The notes under the pieces are model-generated. The model was not told the DNA's origin and made no database searches. It worked only from the letters and a program-made list of their open reading frames with translations. Of a DNA stretch of 47,385 bases, positions 29,062 to 38,495 are shown piece by piece. The DNA comes from Rhodospirillales bacterium. GTDB taxonomy: Bacteria; Pseudomonadota; Alphaproteobacteria; Rhodospirillales; Shumkoniaceae. The translations under genes and the position numbers were made by a program. The stretch lies in contig JADHSV010000028.1 in NCBI GenBank assembly GCA_016776725.1, forward strand, positions 1-47,385. The letters run 5' to 3'. Each line of letters starts with the position of its first letter. The stretch's first letter is position 1.

Positions 29062-29919
29062 ATGCCGGACACCGATATTCAGCCACTGCTCGCCCGCGTC
29101 GCCGACGCTCTTGAACGCTTGGCGCCGCCGCAGGCGCGTTCTTCCGAACCGGGCGCGGCCGACGCCTTCGTCTGGCACACCGACGACGCATGGCTGGAAC
29201 CGGTGCGAAACGTCAGCCGGGTCGATATCGATCTGCTGAAGGGCATTGAGCGGCAACGCGACATCCTGCTGGAAAACACCCGGCGCTTCGCCAAGGGCCT
29301 GCCGACCAATAACGCGCTGCTTTGGGGCGCGCGGGGCATGGGCAAAAGCTCGCTGGTCAAGGCCATTCACGCCAAGGTCAACGCCGAGACCGACGGCTTG
29401 CTGGTGTTAATCGAGATTCACCGCGAAGATATCCAGTCCCTGCCCCGCCTGCTGGGCATGCTGCGCGACGATGCGCGGCGCTTCGTTATTTTCTGCGATG
29501 ATCTTTCCTTCGATGGCAACGATGCGTCCTACAAGTCCTTAAAGGCCGTTCTTGAAGGCGGCATCGAAGGCAGGCCCGCCAACGTGGCCTTCTACGCCAC
29601 GTCGAACCGGCGTCACCTGATGCCCCGCGATATGATCGAGAACGAGCGCTCCACGGCCATCAATCCGGCCGAGGCGGTCGAGGAAAAGGTCTCCATGTCG
29701 GACCGATTCGGCCTGTGGCTGGGCTTCCACGCCTGCAGTCAGGACATATTTTTCGACATTGTCAAAGGATATGCCGCTCATTTCAGCCTGGATATCGAAA
29801 CCGATGAGCTTTGCAGCCGCGCCAACGAATGGTCGGTAACGCGTGGCGCGCGCTCGGGCCGCGTGGCGTGGCAGTTCATTCAGGACTTGGCCGGTGAACT
29901 GGAAAATCCGCTCAATTAG
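29062..29919 (+). CDS. DUF815-family AAA+ ATPase
   Basis: The 285-residue cytoplasmic protein has a P-loop in LLWGARGMGKSSLVKA, a Walker B-like strand (RFVIFCDDLSFD) and a sensor-1-like region (VAFYATSNRRHLMPRDM). It matches the DUF815 family, which is widespread beside yajC-secDF in alphaproteobacteria but has no settled function. Start: ATG 29062 with AGGAAAGG upstream, rather than 29005, because the extra 19 residues are not family-like. It is divergent from yajC, and its stop overlaps the convergent DUF4389 gene by four bases. Confidence 0.9.
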   Translation: MPDTDIQPLLARVADALERLAPPQARSSEPGAADAFVWHTDDAWLEPVRNVSRVDIDLLKGIERQRDILLENTRRFAKGLPTNNALLWGARGMGKSSLVKAIHAKVNAETDGLLVLIEIHREDIQSLPRLLGMLRDDARRFVIFCDDLSFDGNDASYKSLKAVLEGGIEGRPANVAFYATSNRRHLMPRDMIENERSTAINPAEAVEEKVSMSDRFGLWLGFHACSQDIFFDIVKGYAAHFSLDIETDELCSRANEWSVTRGARSGRVAWQFIQDLAGELENPLN

Positions 29920-30332
29920 CTCTTTTCTTCTTCGTCCGCCTTCTTGGATTTGCGCGGGCTGGCATCTTTCTTGCGGCTGCGGGTTCCCTTGGAAACAGCC
30001 GCTTTGGCCGGCGGCGCTTTTTCTTCGGGTTTCGACGGCCAGTCGGCCCACGGATAGGGTTTTTGCTCGGTTACGAAGGTCAGAAACTCGGTCATTTCAC
30101 GCAGATACGCCGCCAGGGATTTTCCCAGCGCCCGAATTCGCGGCTGCGTCTCTCCCGTCAACGCCTTGAATACGAACTGAACGGCCGCAATCAGAAAAAC
30201 AACCCACTTGGTAATCTGGAACACGACCGCGAAAAGAAGCATGAAAACAAGCCGCAGCCATGTATCCGTGTTCTTAACGTGATCCAATACCCCGATTTCG
30301 CCGACATCAGCATTCAGGCCATTTTCTTCCAC
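29916..30332 (-). CDS. DUF4389 membrane protein with Lys-rich tail
   Basis: From GTG 30332 (behind a strong GGGAGG site) the 138-residue product has a soluble start. A long hydrophobic region (about 27-60, LVFMLLFAVVFQITKWVVFLIAA region, probably one or two spans) follows. Then comes a helical segment (LGKSLAAYLREMTEFLTF), and the last 45 residues are rich in Lys, Arg, Ala and Glu. The core resembles DUF4389. Function unknown. The frame is open 61 codons further upstream, but that part overlaps the MFS gene in another frame and is not used. It lies 40 bases after the MFS gene. Confidence 0.75.
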   Translation of the reverse strand: MEENGLNADVGEIGVLDHVKNTDTWLRLVFMLLFAVVFQITKWVVFLIAAVQFVFKALTGETQPRIRALGKSLAAYLREMTEFLTFVTEQKPYPWADWPSKPEEKAPPAKAAVSKGTRSRKKDASPRKSKKADEEEKS

Positions 30333-30372
30333 GGCAACGCCTCCCTCAAACTCAGGTTTTCCGCAGGCAAGT

Positions 30373-31674
30373 TTACGGCAACGCCTTATCCGGGGCAATC
30401 GGCATGGTCTCTTTGATAAAGAGCGCCGCGATAAGGGCAATAGCGGCGGACACGAAATACACGGTAAATCCACTGCCGTAGGCTTGCGCCGAATAGCCCG
30501 CCGCCCCGCGTCCATGGGCCTCCAGCATTATTCCCACGACAGGCTGCATAATGGCGCCGCCCAGGAACGGTGCAATGTTGATTAGCCCCACAGCCGTGCC
30601 CGCGATTCTTACCGGGAACATTTCCTTCGCCGTGGTAAACCCGATAATAACGATGGCGCTGCCAAAAAAGCCAAACAGAAGGCCCCAGGCGTAGAGCTGC
30701 GCGAGATTGAACCGGGCGGGAAAGAAAGCCAGAGGCAGGCTGAGGATCACGACCGCAACCGCTGAAATCACCATAACCTTCTTGCGCGAGCGCAATACCC
30801 GGTCGGATATATAGGCGATCACCGGACAGCCAAAAATAAGAGCCACGGCGGGCATGCTCAAAATTCCGCCCGCCTGTAGCTTGTCCAGCCCGTACACGTG
30901 CATAAGGAACGGTCCGCCCCACAATCCGCTAAAACTGAAGAAGATGCCGAATGTGAAGAAAAACCATGCGAACAGGGGCCAGAAGCGTGCCGATCCGATA
31001 ACCATCCTTACACCTTGCCACAAGCCTATGGCCGGGCCGCCTTCTTCCGCCCCGTCGCCGTTGGTGCGAATGGCGGGCAGCCCCATCTCTTGTGGCGTAT
31101 CGCGCACCAGTATCCAGATGGCCGCGGCAAGGACCAAAGTGACCACGCCGATAATCATAAAGCTTTCCCGCCATCCCAAAACCGTACTGAGATAGGCAAA
31201 AGGTGACGCAGCCGACAAAACCCCCAGTCCGCCAACCGCCATTAGGAGTCCGGCGGCGAAGGTAAACTCTGTCACTTTGAACCAGCTTGTCAGGACTTTC
31301 ATGGTCGGCACGAACAGCATGGCGACCCCCACCCCCACGCCGATGCGCGCCGCAATGGCCCAGCCTACGCTCGGCGCTGCGCCAAAGGCGATGGATCCGA
31401 TACCGGCCAGCAGGAAAAACGAGGTGATTGTTTTTCGCGGCCCCCACGAATCCGACAGCAGACCGCTGGGGATTTGCATCAGGGCGTAGGGATAGAAATA
31501 GGCCGAGGCCAGCAATCCCATCAGTCCGGCGTCGGCCTTCAACTCGTCCATCATCTCAAGAGCGACCACGGCTGGACTGAGGCGGTGGAAGTAAACCAGA
31601 AGATAGCCCGCCCCCAGCAGCGCAAACACAACCCAGCGATAGGGAATGACCGCAATGGGCGGTCGTGCATTCAC
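30373..31674 (-). CDS. MFS transporter
   Basis: The 433-residue protein has about twelve helices. It carries the major facilitator loop after helix 2 (SGLLSDSWGPRKT), a likely periplasmic loop with YFHRLSPAVVALEMMDEL and a matching second-half loop (AYISDRVLRSRKK). The N-terminal part resembles the anion:cation symporter/nitrate-sugar phosphate branch, but I cannot name a substrate. Its ATG overlaps the stop of the NlpD-like gene by four bases, so the two are translationally coupled. Confidence 0.9.
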   Translation of the reverse strand: MNARPPIAVIPYRWVVFALLGAGYLLVYFHRLSPAVVALEMMDELKADAGLMGLLASAYFYPYALMQIPSGLLSDSWGPRKTITSFFLLAGIGSIAFGAAPSVGWAIAARIGVGVGVAMLFVPTMKVLTSWFKVTEFTFAAGLLMAVGGLGVLSAASPFAYLSTVLGWRESFMIIGVVTLVLAAAIWILVRDTPQEMGLPAIRTNGDGAEEGGPAIGLWQGVRMVIGSARFWPLFAWFFFTFGIFFSFSGLWGGPFLMHVYGLDKLQAGGILSMPAVALIFGCPVIAYISDRVLRSRKKVMVISAVAVVILSLPLAFFPARFNLAQLYAWGLLFGFFGSAIVIIGFTTAKEMFPVRIAGTAVGLINIAPFLGGAIMQPVVGIMLEAHGRGAAGYSAQAYGSGFTVYFVSAAIALIAALFIKETMPIAPDKALP

Positions 31675-32687
31675 GACAGCTTGCCCCGGCGCAAATGCGC
31701 GATTGGGTCGACTGCGCGTCGCCCCTTGCGAAGCTCGAAGTGAAGCTGCGGGGTGGACACGTTGCCGCTGCTGCCGACCTTGGCGATCACCTGCCCTTTC
31801 CTGATTTTTTGCCCGCGTTTCACCAGAAGCGCGTCGTTATGGGCGTAGGCGGTGATCCATCCGCCGGAATGCTTGATCAAAAGCAGGTTGCCAAATCCCC
31901 GGATCTGGTTCCCGGCGTAGGCAACAACGCCATTTTCCGCCGCATAAACCGGCGCACCCCGCGCCGTCGCGATGTTGATGCCGTCGTTATGAAACCCCTT
32001 GGTCTTGGGGCCGAATCCGGAAATGATTTTCCCCCGAGCGGGCCACGAAAACCCCTTGCCGCTGACGCGCGGCGGTTTGGGAACAGGAGCGCTCGCCTTG
32101 GGCGGTTTGGCTAAGGGCTCGCGTTTGGGTTCAACCTTGGCCAAAGTCGGAGCAGGCTTCGAATGCACAGGTTTCGGTCTCGCCTGCGCCACCACTGTTC
32201 CGGTTTTTCCCGGCACCCGCAGTTTTTGCCCGATTTTGATGAGATACGGCGGCTCCAAACCGTTGGCCTTGGCCAGCACATACATACGCACGCCGTATGT
32301 GCGCGAGATCGCGGAAAGGGTGTCGCCCCTGACCACCGCATGAACGAAATCGCGCGGCAGAACAAGGCGTTGCCCGACCTCGAGCTTGTAGGGCGGAAGC
32401 AGGCCATTGGCGTCGATAATAGCGCGGGCCGAAACCTGGTGGCGGCGCGAAACCGCATAAAGGGTGTCACCACGTCCCACCACCACCGACTGCGCGCCGA
32501 CGAACAAGGCGTCGGACGATGACGACGGGGCAACCGGCGAAGGCCGGGGCGCCGGAGCCGTATGAACCCCGCGCAACGGCGCATTGACCGCCCGCACCTG
32601 CGACGGCGGCGGCCATTCGGCCCAGCTGCAACCGCCAAGCGCGACCATCAGAAATAATATCAGACTGTTTTTCGTATCCCGCCACAT
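31671..32687 (-). CDS. nlpD: NlpD-like lipoprotein with two LysM domains and M23 peptidase-like domain
   Basis: The 338-residue product has a lipoprotein signal (LMVALGGCSW, Cys 20). Two LysM domains follow (VGRGDTLYAVSRRHQVSARA and VVRGDTLSAISRTYGV, named in part), then a Pro/Lys-rich linker and a C-terminal M23 domain (about 235-335, FSWPARGKIISGFG, HFELRKGRRAVDP). The zinc site is incomplete. The first ligand position reads GFHNDGINIA, where active enzymes have HxG(I/V)D, and AYAHND lies where the second His region would be. It is probably an amidase activator like NlpD/EnvC rather than a peptidase. In related bacteria it directly follows pcm; here a mobile element separates them. Start: ATG 32687. 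Confidence 0.9.
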   Translation of the reverse strand: MWRDTKNSLILFLMVALGGCSWAEWPPPSQVRAVNAPLRGVHTAPAPRPSPVAPSSSSDALFVGAQSVVVGRGDTLYAVSRRHQVSARAIIDANGLLPPYKLEVGQRLVLPRDFVHAVVRGDTLSAISRTYGVRMYVLAKANGLEPPYLIKIGQKLRVPGKTGTVVAQARPKPVHSKPAPTLAKVEPKREPLAKPPKASAPVPKPPRVSGKGFSWPARGKIISGFGPKTKGFHNDGINIATARGAPVYAAENGVVAYAGNQIRGFGNLLLIKHSGGWITAYAHNDALLVKRGQKIRKGQVIAKVGSSGNVSTPQLHFELRKGRRAVDPIAHLRRGKLS

Positions 32688-32775
32688 AAACCGATTATCG
32701 CGAAGGATCGCACATTCTTCAACGGCGGTATCATTCAACTTGTGTCTCAGTTCGAAATAAGGCCGCAAGAATAAC

Positions 32776-32811
32776 GGGGACATGACCTTCGGAACGAAGG
32801 ATCGTGTCCCC
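32776..32811. repeat. REP-like hairpin beside the RAYT gene
   Basis: GGGGACATGACCTTCG and CGAAGGATCGTGTCCCC form a near-perfect inverted repeat (one mismatch, one bulge) 20 bases after the RAYT stop. Its GGGGACA core is shared with the inverted ends at 33529 and 34062, which suggests one repeat family recognised by this transposase. Confidence 0.7.
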
Positions 32812-32831
32812 GCTTATTCGCTCTGCCCGGA

Positions 32832-33494
32832 TTATTTCCTCGGCCCCTTCGGACCCGGCTTTTGCCGCTTGAGCGGCCGCCCCAACGCCTCCTCCACACC
32901 CTCAACAAATGCAAGGTCGCCCAGCGGGCGTCCTGTGCGTTCGTGGCGGTGCAGGGTGTCGCCGTCGTCCTCGTCCGGTCCCGCCGCCAGAAACGCCGCC
33001 CAGTCGCCAGCCATATCCGGCAACACCCCAGCCTTAACCAAGCCGTCATCACGGCCCTCAAGGTGCGCCCGCGCGCTGCTCCAGGCGTAATCCCCGGGGC
33101 GCTTCGCCATACCCGCGCGCACCGGGTTCAATTCGATATAGCGCGCAGCCGCCAGCAGATAGCGCACGTCCATGGGAAACGAAGCGAAACGCCCCTGCCA
33201 CAAATGGCCGCGCCAGCCCTGGCGGAAATTCACATGCCGGGTATAGCGCCGATGCGCTTCCCCGATGGCCCGCCCCAGCGCCGCCTCGGTGGCGGGAACG
33301 GCAATCAGATGAACGTGGTTGGTCATCAGGCAATAGGCCAGAATCTCGACGCCGCAACCCGCGCACCACTCGGCCATCAGGTCCATATAGACCCGATAAT
33401 CGTCCTCGCCGAAAAAGGTGTCCTGCCGCCGATTGCCCCGCTGCGTAACATGATGCGGAACGCCCGGAACGACCACGCGCGCCAGTCTTGCCAT
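32832..33494 (-). CDS. REP-associated tyrosine transposase (RAYT, Y1/HUH family)
   Basis: The 220-residue product is a Y1 HUH nuclease related to IS200 transposases. It starts with MARLARVVVPGVPHHVTQRG, the RAYT N terminus. The HUH motif lies in CLMTNHVHLIA, and the catalytic Tyr is probably in AARYIELNPVRAGM. The C-terminal basic end is PLKRQKPGPKGPRK. RAYTs cut and move REP-type hairpins and usually have become domesticated. It is intact and flanked by GGGGACA-containing repeats on both sides. It lies between nlpD and pcm, where no gene normally sits. Confidence 0.93.
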   Translation of the reverse strand: MARLARVVVPGVPHHVTQRGNRRQDTFFGEDDYRVYMDLMAEWCAGCGVEILAYCLMTNHVHLIAVPATEAALGRAIGEAHRRYTRHVNFRQGWRGHLWQGRFASFPMDVRYLLAAARYIELNPVRAGMAKRPGDYAWSSARAHLEGRDDGLVKAGVLPDMAGDWAAFLAAGPDEDDGDTLHRHERTGRPLGDLAFVEGVEEALGRPLKRQKPGPKGPRK

Positions 33495-33528
33495 GGAGCG
33501 ACGCTATGCCCGATCGGCGGAGATGTCC

Positions 33529-34082
33529 ATAATTAAGTATGGTGTCCCCGGAATTCCGCCGGAATTCCCCCCGGAATTCCCCGGAATTGTCCTAGGTCAC
33601 CGTAACCGGGATTTTAGGCAGCCTTCTGTGTCTGATCCCTTTTCAAACCGAACCCCGAACGGCCCTACGCTCCATTCCGGATATGTCCCTTGGCCCACAT
33701 CCTCCACAAATATGGTAGCCCGGTTTGATCTTATATCATGAAGGGTAATTCCATTCTTTCGTATGAGTATTTGTTCAATGGGGACATTGATTTTACTTTC
33801 CGTGCCACTCCCTCCTACCGCCACAGCCCCGCATGAGTCTAGAAGAACCTCGTTGGTTGAGCCATCAGCAAATTTAACATACACCTCGATAGCTGTGCTA
33901 AACTGGTTTTCAATGATCGGTGGCCCATAAACTGGATCGCAAGCTGCAGCCAATATCACTTGGAAAAGCAATAAGCCATATCTCACCACGGCCACCAACT
34001 CCCCTTATTTTTTCCATAATCCTGCCCCGCTTGCTCCAAGGGATTACCTTTTCATAATTCTGGGGACACCATACTTAATTAT
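33529..34082. mobile_element. MITE-like element with 21-bp perfect inverted ends carrying a lipoprotein gene
   Basis: Bases 33529-33549 (ATAATTAAGTATGGTGTCCC and one more C) are the exact reverse complement of 34062-34082. The match continues inward as GGAATT/AGAATT with one mismatch, giving ends of about 27 bases. Between them lie several CCGGAATT copies (33547-33590) and one small AT-richer gene. The element carries no transposase, and the adjacent RAYT is the likely source of activity. No clear target duplication is visible. The interior has lower GC than neighbouring genes, which points to foreign origin. Confidence 0.75.
33597..33989 (-). CDS. Small lipoprotein carried inside the inverted-repeat element
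   Basis: I do not recognise this protein of about 130 residues. From GTG 33989 (AGGGGAG nine or so bases upstream) it begins MVRYGLLLFQVILAAACDPV, a lipoprotein signal with Cys in AAAC. A compact beta-rich domain with two further cysteines (LLDSCGAV, DTEGCLKS) follows. A TTG start at 33998 is also possible. Codon use is more AT-rich than in the neighbours, and the gene lies wholly within the 554-bp element, so it looks like cargo. Confidence 0.65.
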   Translation of the reverse strand: MVRYGLLLFQVILAAACDPVYGPPIIENQFSTAIEVYVKFADGSTNEVLLDSCGAVAVGGSGTESKINVPIEQILIRKNGITLHDIRSNRATIFVEDVGQGTYPEWSVGPFGVRFEKGSDTEGCLKSRLR

Positions 34083-34171
34083 TTACACATTACCGCTTAA
34101 AAACAACATCTTATTCGCCTTTTCCCGCTGCAGCCCGATCAACGGGACTAAGGGGCGGGCACACAGCGGCA

Positions 34172-34810
34172 TCACTCACCCGCGACACCCGGCACCAGCG
34201 GGACGAAGCGGACGGTTCCGACGGGTTCTTTTTCGAAGCCGTCTTCCGTGCGGCGCACGCGCACCAGGGTCTGGTCTCCGTCTGGATCGCCGACGGGGGC
34301 GACCATGATGCCGCCCACGGCCAGCTGATCGGCCAGTTTTTCGGGCAACTGCGAAGCGGCCGCCGTTACCAGAATGCGATCAAAGGGGGCTTGCTCGGGC
34401 CAGCCCTGCATTCCGTCGCCCAGCCTTGTCGTGATGTTGGTGATGCGCAGACCGCTGAACTGGCTTTTGGCCATTTCCAGCAATTCGCGGTGGCGTTCGA
34501 TGGTATAGAGCCGACGGCACAGGCCCGCCAGAATGGCCGCCTGATAGCCCGATCCGGTGCCGATTTCCAATACCTTCATGCGGTCGCCCACATCCAACGC
34601 CTGGGTCATCTTGGCGACCACCGAAGGCTGGCTGATGGTCTGGTGGCGGCCGATGGGTAGGGTCGTGTCGTCATAAGCCTGATCGCGAAAAGTCACCGGA
34701 ACAAAGGCGTCCCGCGCAATTTTCTCCATGATGCCCAAGACGCGCGTATCGGTAATGCCGTTGCGTCTGAGCGCCAGGATAAGGCGGATTTTTCGCGAGT
34801 CCGGGTTCAC
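34172..34810 (-). CDS. pcm: Protein-L-isoaspartate O-methyltransferase
   Basis: This enzyme repairs damaged proteins by methylating isoaspartyl residues with S-adenosylmethionine. The methyl-donor motif is VLEIGTGSGYQAAILAG, and TLPIGRHQTISQPSVVA is the family substrate loop. I place the start at GTG 34810, which overlaps the surE stop as GTGA and gives 212 residues. A longer frame to 34864 exists but lies inside surE. It is the last gene of the serS-surE-pcm run before the mobile element. Confidence 0.95.
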   Translation of the reverse strand: MNPDSRKIRLILALRRNGITDTRVLGIMEKIARDAFVPVTFRDQAYDDTTLPIGRHQTISQPSVVAKMTQALDVGDRMKVLEIGTGSGYQAAILAGLCRRLYTIERHRELLEMAKSQFSGLRITNITTRLGDGMQGWPEQAPFDRILVTAAASQLPEKLADQLAVGGIMVAPVGDPDGDQTLVRVRRTEDGFEKEPVGTVRFVPLVPGVAGE

Positions 34811-35589
34811 GTGAAAACAGCTTTCAGCGATTTGATGGATGGACGGTGGGTCAGGTCCAGACACAAGGGCGTAATGGACACAGCGCCGCGCTTGATGGCT
34901 TGCACGTCATCGCCATCGCGCACCCGTTCCTCGTGGGTTTCAGAGCCCAGCCAGAAGATATCGTTGCCGTGCGGATCAACCGCCTCGGTCAACCCCTGAC
35001 CGGTTTTTCCGGCTCCCTGGGCCGTGATTTCCACGCCCGTTACCGCGTCCGACGGGACGTTCGGGAAATTAACGTTGAGCACGACGTTTTTCGGCCAGCC
35101 GTTTTCGCTCAAGCGTTTCAAAATACCGGGCGCCCAGTGTTCGACCGTCGCCCAACGCATGGGCCGGGTTCCTTCGTGGGCCAGGCTCATGGCGATGCCG
35201 GGAATACCCAGCAACGCGCCTTCCATGGCGACCGCGATGGTGCCTGAATAGGTGACGTCATCGCACAGGTTGCCGCCCGGATTGATGCCCGAAAGCACGA
35301 TATCGGGCGGATTGTCGGCCATGACCTTGCGAATGCCCAGCAAGGCGCAATCGGTGGGCGATCCGTCCACGGCAAAGCGGCGTTCCGAAACCTTGCGAAT
35401 GCGCAGCGGACGCATGCGGGTCAGCGAATGGCTGGCGGCACTTTGTTCGGTTTCGGGCGCCACCACCCACACCTCGGCGCAGATTTGGCGGGCGATTTTT
35501 TCCAGCACCTTCAGGCCCGGCGCGTTAATTCCGTCGTCGTTGGATACGAGAACCCGCGCCTTGGACAGATCGACAACATTGCTAGCCAT
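34807..35589 (-). CDS. surE: 5'/3'-nucleotidase SurE
   Basis: SurE is a metal-dependent nucleoside monophosphate phosphatase linked to stationary-phase survival. The metal-binding Asp pair is in [34 protein letters not shown] is the family Asn/Ser region (given in part). The product has 260 residues, normal length. The ATG at 35589 overlaps the serS stop by eight bases, and the gene's own stop overlaps the pcm start, so all three are probably translated in coupling. Confidence 0.96.
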   Translation of the reverse strand: MASNVVDLSKARVLVSNDDGINAPGLKVLEKIARQICAEVWVVAPETEQSAASHSLTRMRPLRIRKVSERRFAVDGSPTDCALLGIRKVMADNPPDIVLSGINPGGNLCDDVTYSGTIAVAMEGALLGIPGIAMSLAHEGTRPMRWATVEHWAPGILKRLSENGWPKNVVLNVNFPNVPSDAVTGVEITAQGAGKTGQGLTEAVDPHGNDIFWLGSETHEERVRDGDDVQAIKRGAVSITPLCLDLTHRPSIKSLKAVFT

Positions 35590-36859
35590 TGTTCGCAATC
35601 ACCTCTATGCCGCCCATGTACGGTTTCAGCGCTTCAGGCACGGCAATGGTTCCGTCCGCCTGCTGGTAATTTTCCATAACCGCAATCAGCGTGCGCCCGA
35701 CCGCAAGACCCGAACCGTTTAGGGTGTGCACGAACTGCGTTCCTTTTTCGCCCTGCGGACGATAGCGCGTCTTCATACGCCGCGCCTGAAACTCGCCGCA
35801 GTTCGAGCAACTTGAGATTTCGCGATAACGCCCCTGGCCGGGCAGCCAGACCTCGATATCGTGGGTCTTGCGCGCGCCAAAGCCCATGTCGCCGGTGCTC
35901 AGCACCACCACCCGATACGGAAGGTTCAGGCGTTTCAGCACTTCTTCGGCACAGTTGGTCATACGCTCCAACTCGGCGTCCGAATTTTCGGGCTTTGTGA
36001 CGCTGACCATTTCCACCTTGTTGAACTGGTGCTGGCGGATCATGCCGCGCGTATCCTTGCCCGCGGCCCCCGCTTCCGAACGAAAACAGGGCGTCAAGGC
36101 CGTGACCCGCCGAGGCAGGCTATCCTCGTCCAGAATTTCGCCGGCCACCAAATTGGTCAGCGGCACCTCGGCGGTGGCGATCAGCCAGAACCCGTCGGTG
36201 GTGCGGAAACTGTCTTCGCCGAATTTGGGCAGCTGCCCGGTGCCGAACAGGGCTTCGTCCTTGACCAAAATCGGCGGATTGACTTCGGTATAGCCGTGTT
36301 CGCCGGTTTGCAGATCCAGCATGAAGGACGCGATGGCGCGTTCCAGCCGGGCCAGCGCGCCGGTCAGCACAACGAAGCGCGCGCCGGAAATCTTGGCCGC
36401 GCGTTCGAAATCCATCAGACCCAGTTTTTCGCCGATTTCAAAGTGCTCGGCAGCCCTGAAATCGAAAGTCGCGGGTTCGCCCCACTTGCGGATTTCAACG
36501 TTCGCTTCCTCGTTTGCACCAACCGGCACATCGGCGGCGGGAACGTTGGGAAGGGCGGCCAGGGCCGTATCAAGCTCGGCCAGCGCCTGCTTGGCGATTT
36601 CCTCGGTCTCGGCCTGTAATTGCTTGGATTTGGACACCTCGGCAATGATGGCGCTGGCGTCTTCGCCCTTGGCTTTGGCCGCGCCGATCTCTTTGGCCAG
36701 CTTGTTGCGGTCGGCCTGGATTTCCTGGGCCTTGGTCTGGGCGGCGCGCCGTGCCGCATCCAGTTTAATCAGGTCTTGCGCGGCCGGTTCGGCATTGCGG
36801 TTTTTCAGCGCCGCATCGAAGGCGTCGGCGTTTTCACGAATCCATTTAATATCGAACAT
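35582..36859 (-). CDS. serS: Serine-tRNA ligase
   Basis: Class II aminoacyl-tRNA synthetase that charges tRNA-Ser and tRNA-Sec. The 425-residue product starts [10 protein letters not shown] and has the long N-terminal coiled coil that grips the tRNA variable arm (about 30-105). Motif 2 is in [24 protein letters not shown] (named in part) and motif 3 in [17 protein letters not shown]. The frame is open to 36943, but the extra 28 residues lack family sequence and overlap tatC. It lies 25 bases after tatC. Confidence 0.97.
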   Translation of the reverse strand: MFDIKWIRENADAFDAALKNRNAEPAAQDLIKLDAARRAAQTKAQEIQADRNKLAKEIGAAKAKGEDASAIIAEVSKSKQLQAETEEIAKQALAELDTALAALPNVPAADVPVGANEEANVEIRKWGEPATFDFRAAEHFEIGEKLGLMDFERAAKISGARFVVLTGALARLERAIASFMLDLQTGEHGYTEVNPPILVKDEALFGTGQLPKFGEDSFRTTDGFWLIATAEVPLTNLVAGEILDEDSLPRRVTALTPCFRSEAGAAGKDTRGMIRQHQFNKVEMVSVTKPENSDAELERMTNCAEEVLKRLNLPYRVVVLSTGDMGFGARKTHDIEVWLPGQGRYREISSCSNCGEFQARRMKTRYRPQGEKGTQFVHTLNGSGLAVGRTLIAVMENYQQADGTIAVPEALKPYMGGIEVIANNG

Positions 36860-36884
36860 CGAAATTCCGTTGTGGTTATTCAGC

Positions 36885-37730
36885 TCAAACGGTGTCGTCG
36901 GCTGCCGCCGTCGCGTCCCGTTCGTCGCGCTTCTTCTCGACAATCTTCACCGCAAAGATGGAGATTTCGTAAAGCAGCAATGTGGGCACCGCCAGACCGA
37001 TCTGGCTGATGACGTCGGGCGGCGTCAGAAGGGCTGCGGCGACGAAGGCAATGACGACGGCGTACTTGCGCTTTTCCCTCAAACCTTCCGATGTGGCCAT
37101 ACCGACACGGGCCAGCAACGTCAGCAGCACGGGAAGCTGGAAACACAGGCCGAAGGCGAAGATCAGCCGCATGACCAGCGACAGATATTCGTTGACCTTG
37201 GCTTCCAGTTGGATAGGCAAGCCGCCCGCCGCGCCGGCCGATTCGAAACTCAGGAAGAACTTCCAGGCCAGCGGGAAAATGAGGTAGTAAACCAGCGCGC
37301 CGCCCATGAAAAACAGCACCGGCGTCGCCGCCAGAAACGGCAGGAAGGCAGCCTTCTCGTGCTTGTAAAGACCGGGCGCGATGAACATCCATATCTGCCC
37401 GGCAACGAACGGGAAGGCCAGGAACATGGCGGCGAAGAACGATACCTTGATGTAGGTGAAGAAGGCTTCGTGCAGAGCCGTAAAGATCAGACGGCGGTTG
37501 CCACCGCCGGTTTCCACCAGAACGTCGGCCAGCGGTTGAACGAGGAAGCCGTAAATATCCTCGGCGAAATAGTAGCAGACGAAAAACAGCAAAATGATCG
37601 CAACGAAGGCTTTGATCAGGCGCGTGCGAAGCTCGACCAAATGCGCCAGCAAGGGCATTTTGTCTTCGCCGCTCTTTTCCTCGGCTGCCTGTTCGGCTTC
37701 GTCTGTCTGATTTTCCTCGGCCACGGCCAA
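36885..37730 (-). CDS. tatC: Sec-independent protein translocase TatC
   Basis: TatC is the receptor for twin-arginine signal peptides. The 281-residue product has a charged N-tail, then the signature [13 protein letters not shown] before the first of six helices. Family segments [19 protein letters not shown] and [11 protein letters not shown] follow. The start is TTG at 37730, immediately after the tatB stop, or GTG at 37724. A Tat pathway is needed for folded cofactor proteins, including many redox enzymes. Confidence 0.97.
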   Translation of the reverse strand: MAVAEENQTDEAEQAAEEKSGEDKMPLLAHLVELRTRLIKAFVAIILLFFVCYYFAEDIYGFLVQPLADVLVETGGGNRRLIFTALHEAFFTYIKVSFFAAMFLAFPFVAGQIWMFIAPGLYKHEKAAFLPFLAATPVLFFMGGALVYYLIFPLAWKFFLSFESAGAAGGLPIQLEAKVNEYLSLVMRLIFAFGLCFQLPVLLTLLARVGMATSEGLREKRKYAVVIAFVAAALLTPPDVISQIGLAVPTLLLYEISIFAVKIVEKKRDERDATAAADDTV

Positions 37731-38114
37731 TCAAGCGCCTTCTTTTTTCGGGGTGTCATCACCCTCGGGTTCCGGTTCGGTCTCGGCGGCCATGGTTTCG
37801 GCGGTTTCCTCCAGACTGGACTTCAGGTCCGTCAGGCCCATTTCGTCTGCCAAGTCGCCGGTCGGATCGATGGAATTTTCGATTTCCTTACCCAGATCGA
37901 AATCGGATGCGGTCTCAACCTGCTTGCGGATGTCGTCAAGCTCGGCTTCGCGCACCACGTCATCGATACTGCTTTGGAAGTCCCGCGCCATCCCGCGCGC
38001 CCGGCGCACCAACTTGGATACCTTGGCAATGGCGCGCGGCAGGTCTTTCGGCCCGACGACAACAATGCCGACGGCCGCGATAATAAACAGTTCCTGCCAG
38101 CCGATGTCCAACAT
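37731..38114 (-). CDS. tatB: Sec-independent protein translocase TatB
   Basis: The 127-residue product begins MLDIGWQELFIIAAVGIVVVGPKDLPRA (named in part), with the conserved Glu in the short membrane helix and the GP hinge. An amphipathic helix and an acidic C-terminal tail follow. It lies 26 bases after tatA and abuts tatC. Confidence 0.96.
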   Translation of the reverse strand: MLDIGWQELFIIAAVGIVVVGPKDLPRAIAKVSKLVRRARGMARDFQSSIDDVVREAELDDIRKQVETASDFDLGKEIENSIDPTGDLADEMGLTDLKSSLEETAETMAAETEPEPEGDDTPKKEGA

Positions 38115-38140
38115 AGGCGACGCTTTCGGGCGAAGTTATC

Positions 38141-38389
38141 TCAGTTCTTTGCCGCGTCGTCGGTATCGACGGTCGCTTCCACCACGGTCGCGTCGGCGTC
38201 GATCGCCTTGGGCTTGTCGGCTTCCGGCACTTCGGGCTGTTCGCCTTCCTTCATGCCCTTTTTGAACGACTTCAGACCCTTGCCGAAGTCACCCATAAGT
38301 GCGGAAATCTTGCCACGGCCACCAAACAGAAGCAGTACGATCGCTAGAACGACGACCCACTGCCAGATTCCGGTCCATCCACCCATCAT
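38141..38389 (-). CDS. tatA: Sec-independent protein translocase TatA
   Basis: The 82-residue product has the typical short N-terminal helix ([16 protein letters not shown]), the FGG hinge and the amphipathic helix ([17 protein letters not shown]), then an acidic tail. TatA assembles the transient pore for folded proteins. First of the tatABC genes. Confidence 0.96.
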   Translation of the reverse strand: MMGGWTGIWQWVVVLAIVLLLFGGRGKISALMGDFGKGLKSFKKGMKEGEQPEVPEADKPKAIDADATVVEATVDTDDAAKN

Positions 38390-38495
38390 TTTTGTTTCCC
38401 GTTTCTCGAATATGGTAATTAGTCGGCGGGATAATGGCAGAAAGCCTTACCCATCGCAACGGCGCGAAACAGATCATTTCGTCTGTCAGAGAACA

